A stretch of DNA of 64,000 nt from Actinomycetes bacterium (GTDB lineage Bacteria; Actinomycetota; Acidimicrobiia; Acidimicrobiales; Acidimicrobilacustridaceae). This document shows positions 31,328 to 39,826 of the stretch, piece by piece. The stretch's first letter is position 1. Each line of letters starts with the position of its first letter. Where the stretch lies: contig JAKOVH010000030.1 of NCBI GenBank assembly GCA_029782145.1, positions 551,617 to 615,616 of the forward strand. The letters run 5' to 3'. The position numbers and the translations under genes are program-made. Under the pieces are notes generated by a model. That model was not told the DNA's origin. It was given only the letters and a program-made list of their open reading frames with translations, and searched no databases.

Positions 31328-33648
31328 CCCCTCCCGGTCCCGGCGCGCCGCCGCTCGAGCGGCCTCGCGGCGACGCGCCGTGGAACGCCCCGGACTTCAC
31401 CCGCCGGTCCTCGCCGACCGCCCGGACCGGCCAGGGCCGTCCCGCCCCGGCCCGCCGCCCGACCGCCCGGCCCGCGGCGCGCCGCCAGGCGTCCGCGGCC
31501 GGTGCGCCGGCCCGCACGGAGCCAGCACCTCCGGCCCGGCGGTCGCGCCCGGCCACGCCCCGAGGCCGGCGCCCGGCGGCCGGGCCACCGGTCGCGGAGC
31601 GGGTCGGCGAGCGCGTCGGGTCGGTCGTGCGCCGGGCCAACGGCACCGCCCAGGAGGCGCTCGGCCGGCACCGCATGCTGGTCGCCGCCCGGCGAGCGGC
31701 CAGCGCGGGGCGCCACACCGCGGTCGACCACCGCAAGCGGCTCCTGCTCGTGCTCGCCGTGCTGGCCAGCCTCTTCGCCCTGCTGGCGTCGAAGGTGGTC
31801 GACCTGCAGGTCGTGTCGCCCGGTCGCTACCTGTCCTTCGGAGAGGCGCAGCGCACCGAGACCCAGGTGCTGGCCGCCGAGCGCGGCGCGATCCTCGACC
31901 GCAACGGCGACGAGCTGGCCATCTCCCGGCCGACCAAGTCGGTGTTCGTCGACCCGAAGCTGATCGAGAACCCGTCGGCCTCGGCTGCCGCAGTGGCACC
32001 CCTGCTCGGCCTCGACGTCAACGACGTGCAGGCCAAGATGACCGGCAACGGCCGCTTCGCCTACCTGGCCCGCAAGGTGCCCACCGACACCGCCGACAAG
32101 GTCGCCTCGCTGAAGCTGCCGGGCGTGTCGTTCCTCGACGACAGCGAGCGCTACCTGCCCGCCGGCGCGTCCGGCCGATCGCTGCTCGGCGCGGTCGACG
32201 TCGACAACAAGGGCATGTCGGGGCTCGAGGCGCAGTACGACCAGCAGCTCACGGGGACGCCCGGCAAGCTCTCCCTGGAGAAGACGCCGCAGGGCCGCAC
32301 CATCGCCATCGGCGACTACAGCCTCACCCCGGCGCTGCCCGGCGAGACCCTGAGCCTCACCATCGACCGGTCGATCCAGTACGAGGCCGAGACGGCCCTC
32401 GCCCAGCAGGTGCAGGCCAGCGAGGCCAAGGGCGGCGTGGCCGTGGTGACCAAGCCCAGCACCGGCGAGGTGCTCGCCGTGGCCAACGTGGTGAAGGACC
32501 CCGAGACCGGCGAGGTGGTGGTCGGCACCAACAACGCCGCGTTCACCACGCAGTACGAGCCCGGGTCGGTGATGAAGATGGCCACCGTGGCCGCCGCCCT
32601 CGAGAAGGGCACGATCACCCCGACGAGCAGCTTCTACCTGCCGCCCACCCTGCCGGTGTACGACGCCGTGTTCGGCGAGGCCGAGCCGCGCGGTGCCGTC
32701 ACCTGGGACGTCCGCAAGATCCTCGAGCAGTCCTCGAACGTCGGCACCATCAAGATCGCCCAGACCATCGGCGCCGACACCATGTACGAGTTCCAGAAGG
32801 CCTTCGGGTTCGGCCAGAAGACGGCGCTCGACTTCCCGAACGAGGCGGCCGGGGCCGTGCTGCCGCCGTCGAAGTGGTCGGGCACCTCGCTGCCCACCAT
32901 CGCCATCGGCCAGGGCATCTCGGTCACGCCCCTGCAGATGCTCATGGCGTACAACGTCGTGGCCAACGGCGGGGTGTACGTGGCGCCGAAGCTGGTGCAG
33001 TCGACGACCGACGGCGACGGCACCGTGCACCCCACGCCGGTGGCCGACGGCCGCCAGGTGATCAGCCGGACCACCGCCGACGAGCTGAACCTCATGCTGC
33101 GCGGCGTGGTCGACGCCGGCACCGGCCAGGAAGCCAAGATCGACGGCTACCACGTCCTCGGCAAGACCGGCACCGCCCGCAAGGCCCAGCCGGGCGGTGG
33201 CTACCTCGACGCCAACGGCGTCACCCAGTACCAGTCGACGTTCATCGGGGTGGTGCCCGCCGAGCAGCCGGCCCTGTCGGTCTACGTGATGATCGACGAG
33301 CCGTCCGGCGGCCGGTACACGGGCGGCACCACCGCCGCCCCGGCGTTCTCCCGCATCGCCTCGTTCGCCCTGCGGCGCCTCGGCATCCCGCCGGCCGCCA
33401 CCGACGCCGCCAACGGCGGGGCCCCCGTGCAGCCCGACGGCGGCACGCCCGTCGGCGCGGCCACCGTCGGCGGCGACGGCCGGCTGAAGGCGCCGGCGGC
33501 GGGCTCGACGGCGACGACCACGGTGCCCACCACCGTGCCCCGGACCGGCACCGCCACCTCCCGCAGCACCACCGCCGCTGCCACCTCGCCGCCCACCACG
33601 GCCACCGCCACGTCAGCCACCACCCGCTCCAAGCGCGGGACGGGGTGA
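31324..33648 (+). CDS. ftsI: Septal peptidoglycan transpeptidase FtsI (PBP3 class)
   Basis: 774 aa class B penicillin-binding protein. An unusually long disordered Arg/Pro/Ala cytoplasmic N-terminus (~1-135) precedes one TM helix (~140-157) and the PBP dimer domain. The transpeptidase has S415-V-M-K418 (nucleophile and base), S470-S471-N472 and K614-T615-G616. It cross-links septal peptidoglycan with FtsW. After the catalytic domain a Thr/Ser/Pro/Ala-rich tail of ~60 residues (up to 774) ends in RSKRGTG, echoing the tail of FtsL. No PASTA domain is visible. GTG 31324 and stop both overlap neighbours by 4 nt. Confidence 0.94.
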   Translation: MTPPGPGAPPLERPRGDAPWNAPDFTRRSSPTARTGQGRPAPARRPTARPAARRQASAAGAPARTEPAPPARRSRPATPRGRRPAAGPPVAERVGERVGSVVRRANGTAQEALGRHRMLVAARRAASAGRHTAVDHRKRLLLVLAVLASLFALLASKVVDLQVVSPGRYLSFGEAQRTETQVLAAERGAILDRNGDELAISRPTKSVFVDPKLIENPSASAAAVAPLLGLDVNDVQAKMTGNGRFAYLARKVPTDTADKVASLKLPGVSFLDDSERYLPAGASGRSLLGAVDVDNKGMSGLEAQYDQQLTGTPGKLSLEKTPQGRTIAIGDYSLTPALPGETLSLTIDRSIQYEAETALAQQVQASEAKGGVAVVTKPSTGEVLAVANVVKDPETGEVVVGTNNAAFTTQYEPGSVMKMATVAAALEKGTITPTSSFYLPPTLPVYDAVFGEAEPRGAVTWDVRKILEQSSNVGTIKIAQTIGADTMYEFQKAFGFGQKTALDFPNEAAGAVLPPSKWSGTSLPTIAIGQGISVTPLQMLMAYNVVANGGVYVAPKLVQSTTDGDGTVHPTPVADGRQVISRTTADELNLMLRGVVDAGTGQEAKIDGYHVLGKTGTARKAQPGGGYLDANGVTQYQSTFIGVVPAEQPALSVYVMIDEPSGGRYTGGTTAAPAFSRIASFALRRLGIPPAATDAANGGAPVQPDGGTPVGAATVGGDGRLKAPAAGSTATTTVPTTVPRTGTATSRSTTAAATSPPTTATATSATTRSKRGTG

Positions 33649-35090
33649 CCCCGGTGCTCCTGCGCTCCCTGGTGGAGGGGCTCGAGGGGGCCGAGGTGCT
33701 CGGGGCGCACGACGTCGAGGTGCTCGACGTCGTGCACGACTCGAGGGCCGTCACCCCTGGTGCGCTGTTCTGCTGCATCCCCGGTGCCCGCACCGACGGC
33801 CATGACCACGCGCCGGCCGCGGTGGCCGCCGGCGCCGTCGCCCTGCTCGTCGAGCGGCCGCTCGACCTGCCCGTGCCCCAGGTGCGCGTCGCCGATGCCC
33901 GCGCCGCCGTCGGGCCCGTGGCGGCCGCCTTCTTCGGTCACCCGTCGGCGGCGCTGGCGGTGGTGGGCGTCACCGGCACCAACGGCAAGACCACGACCAC
34001 CCACCTGCTGGCGAACGTGATGGCCGCCGCCGGGAGGCGGTGCGAGGTGATGGGCACGCTCTCCGGCGCCCGCACCACGCCCGAGGCCACCGACCTGCAG
34101 CGGACGCTCGCCCGCTGGCGCGACGACGGGGTGGAGGTCGTCGCCATGGAGGTCTCCTCGCACGCCCTCGACCTGCACCGGGTCGACGCCACCACGTTCC
34201 GGGTGGCGGTGTTCACCAACCTCAGCCGCGACCACCTCGACCACCACGGCACCATGGAGAGCTACTTCGCGGCCAAGGCCCGGCTGTTCGAACCCGGGCT
34301 CAGCGAGCGCGGCGTGGTCAACCTCGACAGCCCCTACGGGCGGCTCCTCGCCGACACCGCCACCATCCCGACCGACGGCTACCGGATGGCCGAGGTCGAC
34401 GACCTCGAGCTGGCGGCAACCGGGTCGTCGTTCACGTGGCGTGGCCACCGGGTGGCACTGCCGCTGGCGGGCGCGTTCAACGTGGCCAACGCGCTGGCGG
34501 CCGCCCACGCCGCGGTGGCCCTCGGCGTCGACGAGGCCGTGGTCGCCGACGGGCTGTCGCGCCGGCTCGTGGTGCCCGGCCGCTTCGAGCTGGTCGAGGC
34601 CGGCCAGCCCTTCCCGGTGGTCGTCGACTACGCCCACACGCCCGACGGGCTCGACCAGCTGCTCACCGCCGCCGACGACCTGGTCGGCCGCCAGCCCGCC
34701 GACCGGCGAGGGCGGGTCGTCGTGGTGTTCGGCTGCGGCGGCGACCGCGACCCCACCAAGCGCCCGGCCATGGGCGAGGTGGCGGCCCGGAGGGCCGACC
34801 TGGTGGTGGTGACGGCCGACAATTCCCGCAGCGAGGACACCGCGGCCATCATCGAGGCCGTGAAGCAGGGATTCGACCGCGTCCACCCGCGCCGGGCCGC
34901 CGAGCTGGTGATCGAGCCCGACCGCCGGGCCGCCATCGCCCTGGCGCTGCGGGCCGGCCGTCCCGGCGACGTGGTCCTCGTCGCCGGGAAGGGCCACGAG
35001 ACCACCCAGGACATCGGCGGGGTCGTCACGCCCTTCGACGACCGGGTGGTGGTGGCCGAGGAGTGGGCCGCCGGCGGAGACGGCGCGTGA
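33645..35090 (+). CDS. murE: UDP-MurNAc-tripeptide synthetase MurE
   Basis: 481 aa Mur ligase. ATP loop GTNGKTT at 111-117, central SSHALDLHRVDATTF and NLSRDHLDHHGTMESY, then the C-terminal domain with FGCGGDRDPTKRP and AGKGHET. It adds the third stem-peptide residue to UDP-MurNAc-Ala-Glu. The motif that contacts diaminopimelate is normally DNPR; here it is D392-N393-S394-R395 (TADNSRSED). The retained Arg favours diaminopimelate over lysine, but Ser replaces Pro. GTG 33645 overlaps the ftsI stop, and the gene runs straight into mraY with no murF between. Confidence 0.93.
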   Translation: MTPVLLRSLVEGLEGAEVLGAHDVEVLDVVHDSRAVTPGALFCCIPGARTDGHDHAPAAVAAGAVALLVERPLDLPVPQVRVADARAAVGPVAAAFFGHPSAALAVVGVTGTNGKTTTTHLLANVMAAAGRRCEVMGTLSGARTTPEATDLQRTLARWRDDGVEVVAMEVSSHALDLHRVDATTFRVAVFTNLSRDHLDHHGTMESYFAAKARLFEPGLSERGVVNLDSPYGRLLADTATIPTDGYRMAEVDDLELAATGSSFTWRGHRVALPLAGAFNVANALAAAHAAVALGVDEAVVADGLSRRLVVPGRFELVEAGQPFPVVVDYAHTPDGLDQLLTAADDLVGRQPADRRGRVVVVFGCGGDRDPTKRPAMGEVAARRADLVVVTADNSRSEDTAAIIEAVKQGFDRVHPRRAAELVIEPDRRAAIALALRAGRPGDVVLVAGKGHETTQDIGGVVTPFDDRVVVAEEWAAGGDGA

Positions 35091-36121
35091 TCCGCCTCCT
35101 CGTCGCCGCCGCCGTCGCCCTGACCCTGTCGTTGCTCGGCACCAAGGTGCTCATCAGCGGCCTCGAGCGCCGGCGGATCGGCCAACCCATCCGCGAGGAC
35201 GGCCCCCAGGGGCACATGACCAAGGCCGGCACCCCCACGATGGGCGGGATCGCCATCGTCGCCTCGGCGGTCCTGGCGTGGGTGGTGAGCGACCTGTCCG
35301 GCGTCGTGTACACCCGCCGGGGCCTGCTGTGCATGGGGGCGATCGCCCTCGCCGGCGTCGTCGGGCTCGTCGACGACTCCATCAAGGTCTTCCGGGAGCG
35401 GAACCTCGGGCTGAGCAAGCGGGCCAAGACCCTCGGCCTGCTCATCGTGGCCGTCGGCTTCGCCGTGTCGATGCTGGCGTTCACCAACGTCAAGACGACG
35501 CTGTCGTTCACCCGCTTCGACTCGCCGGGCATCGACCTGGGCAACGTGGGCTGGGCGATCCTGGCCGTGGCGGTCATCTACGCCATGACCAACGCGGTGA
35601 ACCTCACCGACGGCCTCGACGGGCTGGCGGCCGGCTCGTCGATCTTCGCCTACGCCGCCTACGTCGTCATCGCCTTCTGGGGGTTCCGCCACACCAACGT
35701 CTACAGCGACGAGAGCTTCCTCGACACCGCGGTGGTGGCGGCGTCGATGCTCGGCGCGTGCGCCGGCTTCCTGTGGTGGAACGCCGCCCCTGCCCGCATC
35801 TTCATGGGCGACACCGGGTCGTTGGCCATCGGCGCCGGCCTCGCCGCCCTGGGCCTCAGCACCAACACCGTGCTGCTCCTGCCGCTCATCGGCGGCGTGT
35901 TCGTGATGGAGACGGCGTCGGTGGTGCTGCAGATCGGCAGCTTCCGCCTGTTCGGCCGGCGCATCTTCCGCATGGCCCCCTTGCACCACCACTTCGAGCT
36001 CGGGGGGTGGCCCGAGACCACGGTGATCATCCGCTTGTGGATCGTGGCCGGGCTGTTCACCGCCTTGGCCCTCGGGCTCTACTACGCCGACTTCGTGAGC
36101 CTCCCGGGGGTGCTCGACTGA
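35087..36121 (+). CDS. mraY: Phospho-MurNAc-pentapeptide transferase MraY
   Basis: 344 aa, about ten TM helices. The active-site motifs are all present: GLVDDSIKV, the NLTDGLDGLA signature, IFMGDTGSLA with Asp, and APLHHHFE. It makes lipid I from undecaprenyl phosphate and UDP-MurNAc-pentapeptide at the inner membrane face. GTG 35087 overlaps the murE stop by 4 nt and its own stop overlaps murD by 1 nt (TGATG). In most dcw clusters murF lies between murE and mraY; it is not here. Confidence 0.95.
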   Translation: MIRLLVAAAVALTLSLLGTKVLISGLERRRIGQPIREDGPQGHMTKAGTPTMGGIAIVASAVLAWVVSDLSGVVYTRRGLLCMGAIALAGVVGLVDDSIKVFRERNLGLSKRAKTLGLLIVAVGFAVSMLAFTNVKTTLSFTRFDSPGIDLGNVGWAILAVAVIYAMTNAVNLTDGLDGLAAGSSIFAYAAYVVIAFWGFRHTNVYSDESFLDTAVVAASMLGACAGFLWWNAAPARIFMGDTGSLAIGAGLAALGLSTNTVLLLPLIGGVFVMETASVVLQIGSFRLFGRRIFRMAPLHHHFELGGWPETTVIIRLWIVAGLFTALALGLYYADFVSLPGVLD

Positions 36122-37491
36122 TGGCGCAGCGCGCCGCGGAGCAGGTCGCGCTCAGGTCCGTGGTGGTGCTGGGCCTCGGTGTCACCGGTCGCGCCGTCGT
36201 GCGGGCCCTGCGCGACCACGGGGCCGATGTCACCGCCGTCGACGACCATCCCACGGACGCGACCCGCGGTGCGGCAGCATCGCTCGGCGTGGAGCTGCTG
36301 GAGTCGCCGTCGGAGCAGGACCTGGCCGAGCTGCTGGCCGGCGCCGACGCGCTCCTCCCCAGCCCCGGCGTGCCCGACCGCCACCCCGCCTTCGCCGCCG
36401 CCGAGCGGGCCGGTGTGCCCGTGATGTCGGAGTTCGACCTGGCCGGCCGGTGGGACGACCGGCCGATGGTGGCCGTCACCGGCACCGACGGCAAGACCAC
36501 CGTCACCACCATGGTCACCGAGATGCTGCGGGCGTCGGGCCGTCGAGCGGTGGCGTGCGGCAACACCGAGACGCCCCTGGTCGAGGCCATCGCCGATCCG
36601 GCCACCGAGGTGTTCGTCGTGGAGGCCTCGTCGTTCCGCCTCGCGCACTCGCAGCGGTTCCGCCCCGACGTGGCCGTGTGGCTGAACTTCGCCCCTGACC
36701 ACCTCGACGTGCACGAGTCCCTCGCCGCCTACGAGGCGGCCAAGGCCAAGGTGTGGCGCGACCTCACCGAGGGCGAGGGACTGGCGGTGGCCAACGCCGA
36801 GGACCCCGTCGTGCTGGCCAACCGCAACGCCACCGTGGAGACCGTCACCTTCGGCCTGGAGGGATCGGGCGCCGACGCCACCGTCGAGGCGGGCGAGCTG
36901 CGCCTCCCCGACGGCACGCCGCTGGTGCGGGTCGACGAGCTGCCCCGCACCCTGCCCCACGACCTCGCCAACGCCCTCGCCGCCTCGGTCGCGGCGGTCG
37001 CCGCCGGAGCCGACCTCGACGCCGTGCGAGCCGTGCTGCGCTCGTTCCAGGGGCTGGCCCACCGGGTGCAGCTGGTGGCCGACGCCGACGGCGTGCGGTG
37101 GTACGACGACTCCAAGGCCACCACCCCCCACGCCACTCTGGCCGCCGTGTCGGGGTTCGCGTCGGTGGTGCTCGTCGCCGGAGGCCGCAACAAGGGGCTC
37201 GACCTCTCCGAGCTGCGCGCCACCGTGCCGCCGGTGCGGGCCGCGGTCGCCATGGGCGAGGCCGCCGGCGAGATCGAAGCCGCCCTGTCGGGCCGTTGCG
37301 AGGTCGTCACCGTCGGCACCGGCATGGCCGACGTGGTGGCGGCGGCCGCCCGCCTCGCCCGGCCCGGCGACGCCGTCGTGCTCTCCCCGGGCTGCACCTC
37401 CTTCGACTGGTTCGGCTCCTACGCCGAGCGCGGCGACGCCTTCGCGTCCGCGGTGCGGGCCCTGGTCGGCGCCGAGGGGCAGGCCCGGTGA
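36121..37491 (+). CDS. murD: UDP-MurNAc-Ala-D-Glu ligase MurD
   Basis: 456 aa. Rossmann start VVVLGLGVTGRAVVRALRDHGADV, ATP loop GTDGKTT (121-127, Asp for the common Asn), EASSFRL, NFAPDHLDVH, and the C-terminal DDSKATTPHAT (D330-S331-K332), where the common DSKATN has Thr335 instead of Asn. It adds D-glutamate to UDP-MurNAc-L-Ala in the cytosol. ATG 36121 is fixed by the 1-nt overlap with mraY. The stop overlaps ftsW by 4 nt. Confidence 0.94.
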   Translation: MAQRAAEQVALRSVVVLGLGVTGRAVVRALRDHGADVTAVDDHPTDATRGAAASLGVELLESPSEQDLAELLAGADALLPSPGVPDRHPAFAAAERAGVPVMSEFDLAGRWDDRPMVAVTGTDGKTTVTTMVTEMLRASGRRAVACGNTETPLVEAIADPATEVFVVEASSFRLAHSQRFRPDVAVWLNFAPDHLDVHESLAAYEAAKAKVWRDLTEGEGLAVANAEDPVVLANRNATVETVTFGLEGSGADATVEAGELRLPDGTPLVRVDELPRTLPHDLANALAASVAAVAAGADLDAVRAVLRSFQGLAHRVQLVADADGVRWYDDSKATTPHATLAAVSGFASVVLVAGGRNKGLDLSELRATVPPVRAAVAMGEAAGEIEAALSGRCEVVTVGTGMADVVAAAARLARPGDAVVLSPGCTSFDWFGSYAERGDAFASAVRALVGAEGQAR

Positions 37492-38693
37492 GCGCCCCGA
37501 CCGCCACCCGTCCCGCCGCCACCCGCACCGGCGCCCGCACCGGCGCATCTCGGCGCACCGCCGGCCGCGAGGGCCGCCTGCTGCGCGCCGCCGACACCCC
37601 GAGGGGGCGCTCGAGCACCTTCACCTGGATGTTCGCCCTCGTGGCGATCCTCAACCTGGTCGGCCTGCTGATGGTGCTGTCGGCGTCGACCGTGACGTCG
37701 CTCTACGAGTACGGCTCGCCGTGGTACCAGTTCCGTCGCCAGTTCATGTGGCTGCTCATCGGGTCGGCGGCCATGGTCCTCGCCCTGCGGGTCGACTACC
37801 GGTCGTGGCGCCGGCGGGTGAACCTGCTGCTGCTCGTGGCGGGCGGGCTCATGGTGCTGGTGCTCGTGCCCGGCGTCGGCGTGAACGTCAACGGCTCCTC
37901 GCGGTGGCTGGGCTACGGCTCGTTCAGCATCCAGCCCTCGGAGCTGGCCAAGCTCGCCGTGATCGTGTTCGCCGCCGACCTGCTGGCCCGCCGGGCCGGC
38001 AAGGCCCACGACTGGCGGCTCACGCTGAAGCCGGTGATGTTCGTGTTCCTGGTGTTCGCCCTCATGCTGATGGCCCAGCCCAACCTGGGCACCACCATCA
38101 TCCTGGCCACCATCCTGCTGGCGATGCTGTTCGTGGCCGGGGTGCCGGGCAAGCCCCTCGCCGTCACCGCCGGGGTCCTGGTCTCGTTCGCCGCGGCGTT
38201 CGCCGTCCTCGAGCCCTACCGCTTTCGGCGCCTGATGGCGTTCCGCGACCCGTGGGCCGATCCGCTCAACACCGGGTTCCAGACCATCCAGAGCCAGGTC
38301 GGGCTGGCCAACGGCGGGCTGTTCGGCACCGGGCTGGGGGAGGGGCGGGCCAAGTGGGGGTTCCTGCCCGAAGCCCACACCGACTTCATCTTCGCCATCA
38401 TCGGCGAGGAGCTCGGCCTCGTCGGCGCCCTCACCGTGGTGGCCCTGTTCGTGGCCCTCGGCCTGCTCGGCGTGCGCACCGCGCTGCGGGCCCCCGACCG
38501 GTTCGGCATGCTCGTCGCCGCCGGGGTCACCACCTGGATCCTCGTGCAGGCGTTCATCAACATGGGCGCGGTGGTCGGTGTGCTGCCCATCACCGGGGTG
38601 CCGCTGCCGTTCGTGTCGTCGGGTGGCTCGTCGCTGATCTTCACCATGGCGGCCACCGGGCTGCTGCTCAACATCGCCCGCCAGGCCCGCTGA
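37488..38693 (+). CDS. ftsW: Septal peptidoglycan polymerase FtsW (SEDS)
   Basis: 401 aa. A basic disordered N-terminus (~45 residues) is followed by about ten TM helices. SEDS hallmarks: NGSSRWLGYGSFSIQPSELAKLAVIVFAAD (with the conserved Pro-Ser-Glu), MAQPNLGTT, and the large loop with GLFGTGLGEGRAKWGFLPEAHTDFIFAIIGEELGLVG, which bears the catalytic Asp, then VVGVLPITGVPLPFVSSGGSSL. It polymerises lipid II into septal glycan strands with FtsI. Overlaps murD (GTGA) and murG (TGATG). Confidence 0.94.
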   Translation: MSAPTATRPAATRTGARTGASRRTAGREGRLLRAADTPRGRSSTFTWMFALVAILNLVGLLMVLSASTVTSLYEYGSPWYQFRRQFMWLLIGSAAMVLALRVDYRSWRRRVNLLLLVAGGLMVLVLVPGVGVNVNGSSRWLGYGSFSIQPSELAKLAVIVFAADLLARRAGKAHDWRLTLKPVMFVFLVFALMLMAQPNLGTTIILATILLAMLFVAGVPGKPLAVTAGVLVSFAAAFAVLEPYRFRRLMAFRDPWADPLNTGFQTIQSQVGLANGGLFGTGLGEGRAKWGFLPEAHTDFIFAIIGEELGLVGALTVVALFVALGLLGVRTALRAPDRFGMLVAAGVTTWILVQAFINMGAVVGVLPITGVPLPFVSSGGSSLIFTMAATGLLLNIARQAR

Positions 38694-39826
38694 TGGCCGG
38701 CCGGACCTCCGGCACACCCGCCGCCTACGCCTTGGTGGCCGGCGGCGGCACCGCCGGCCACGTCCTGCCCGGCCTCGCCGTGGCCCGGGCGCTCGTCGCC
38801 CGGGGCCACGACCCGTCGACGATCCACTTCGTGGGCAGCGAGCGGGGCCTGGAGGCGAGCCTGGTGCCTGCCGCCGGGTTCGGCCTGACCGTGCTGCCGG
38901 GCCGGGGCATCCAGCGCCGCCTGACCTGGCAGAACGTCGCCGCGGTCTGGGGCCTGCTGCGCGCCGTGGCCAAGGGCGTCGGGCTGGTGCGCCGGCGCCG
39001 TCCGGCCGTGGTGCTCGTGCTCGGCGGCTACGCCAGCGTGGCCTGCGCCATCGGCGCCGTGCTGTGGCGGGTGCCGATCGTGGTGGCCGAGCAGAACGCC
39101 CGGGCGGGCGCGGCCAACCGGCTGGCCGGGTGGTTCGCCCGGGCGGCCGCCGTGCCGTTCCCCGAGACGGACCTGCCCCGCAAGGTCGTCACCGGCAACC
39201 CGGTGCGCCCCGAGGTGCTGGCCATCGACCGGGGCCGCGACCGGCCGGCGGCCAGGGCGGCGCTGGGCCTGCCGGCCGACCGGGTCGTCGTCGCCGTGGT
39301 CACCGGTTCGCTCGGTGCCCGGCGGGTCAACCAGGCGGTGCGGGCGGCGATCCCGGCGTGGGCCGACCGCGCCGATCTCGCGGTCCGCCACGTGGTGGGC
39401 TCCCGCGACTTCGACGCCATGCAGGCCGACCCGCCGGAGGTGGCGCCCGGCGGGCTCGTCTACCAGGCCGTCCGCTACGAGGACCACATGGACCTGCTGC
39501 TCGCCGCCGCCGACCTGCTCGTCGGCCGGGCCGGCGGCACCACCGTGGCCGAGCTGGCCGAGGTCGGCCTCGCCGCCCTGCTCGTGCCGCTGCCGATCGC
39601 GCCCCGTGATCACCAGACCGCCAACGCCGCCGCCCTCGTGCGGGCCGGCGCGGCCATCCTGGTGCCCGACGCCGAGCTCGACGGCGACCGCCTGGTCCGG
39701 GAGCTGCAGCCCCTGCTCGACGAGCCGGCCCGCCTCGCCGCCATGGGCGCCGCCGCCCGATCCCTCGCCCGCCCCGACGCCGCCGACCGGGTGGCCGACC
39801 TGGTGGAGGCCCACGCCCGCCGATGA
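38693..39826 (+). CDS. murG: Lipid II synthase MurG
   Basis: 377 aa GT-B glycosyltransferase. N-terminal loop VAGGGTAGHVLPGLAVARAL, LVLGGYASVACAIGA, VVAEQNARAGAANRL, the second glycine loop VVTGSLGARRVNQAV, and the UDP-GlcNAc site LLVGRAGGTTVAELAEVGLAALLVPLP ending in RDHQTANA. It transfers GlcNAc from UDP-GlcNAc to lipid I at the cytoplasmic membrane face. ATG 38693 overlaps the ftsW stop by 1 nt and its stop overlaps murC by 4 nt. Confidence 0.95.
   Translation: MAGRTSGTPAAYALVAGGGTAGHVLPGLAVARALVARGHDPSTIHFVGSERGLEASLVPAAGFGLTVLPGRGIQRRLTWQNVAAVWGLLRAVAKGVGLVRRRRPAVVLVLGGYASVACAIGAVLWRVPIVVAEQNARAGAANRLAGWFARAAAVPFPETDLPRKVVTGNPVRPEVLAIDRGRDRPAARAALGLPADRVVVAVVTGSLGARRVNQAVRAAIPAWADRADLAVRHVVGSRDFDAMQADPPEVAPGGLVYQAVRYEDHMDLLLAAADLLVGRAGGTTVAELAEVGLAALLVPLPIAPRDHQTANAAALVRAGAAILVPDAELDGDRLVRELQPLLDEPARLAAMGAAARSLARPDAADRVADLVEAHARR

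Noticed and set aside
30481..33648. Thr-rich FtsI end as a frameshift artefact
   Set aside because: The frame runs cleanly into the GTGA overlap with murE, and the codon pattern stays normal.
39801..39815. GACCTGGTGGAGGCC in murG and CCCTGGTGGAGGGG in murE as further copies of the palindromic repeat
   Set aside because: Both encode conserved positions of the protein, lack an opposite arm, and match only the core by chance (Leu-Val-Glu codons).
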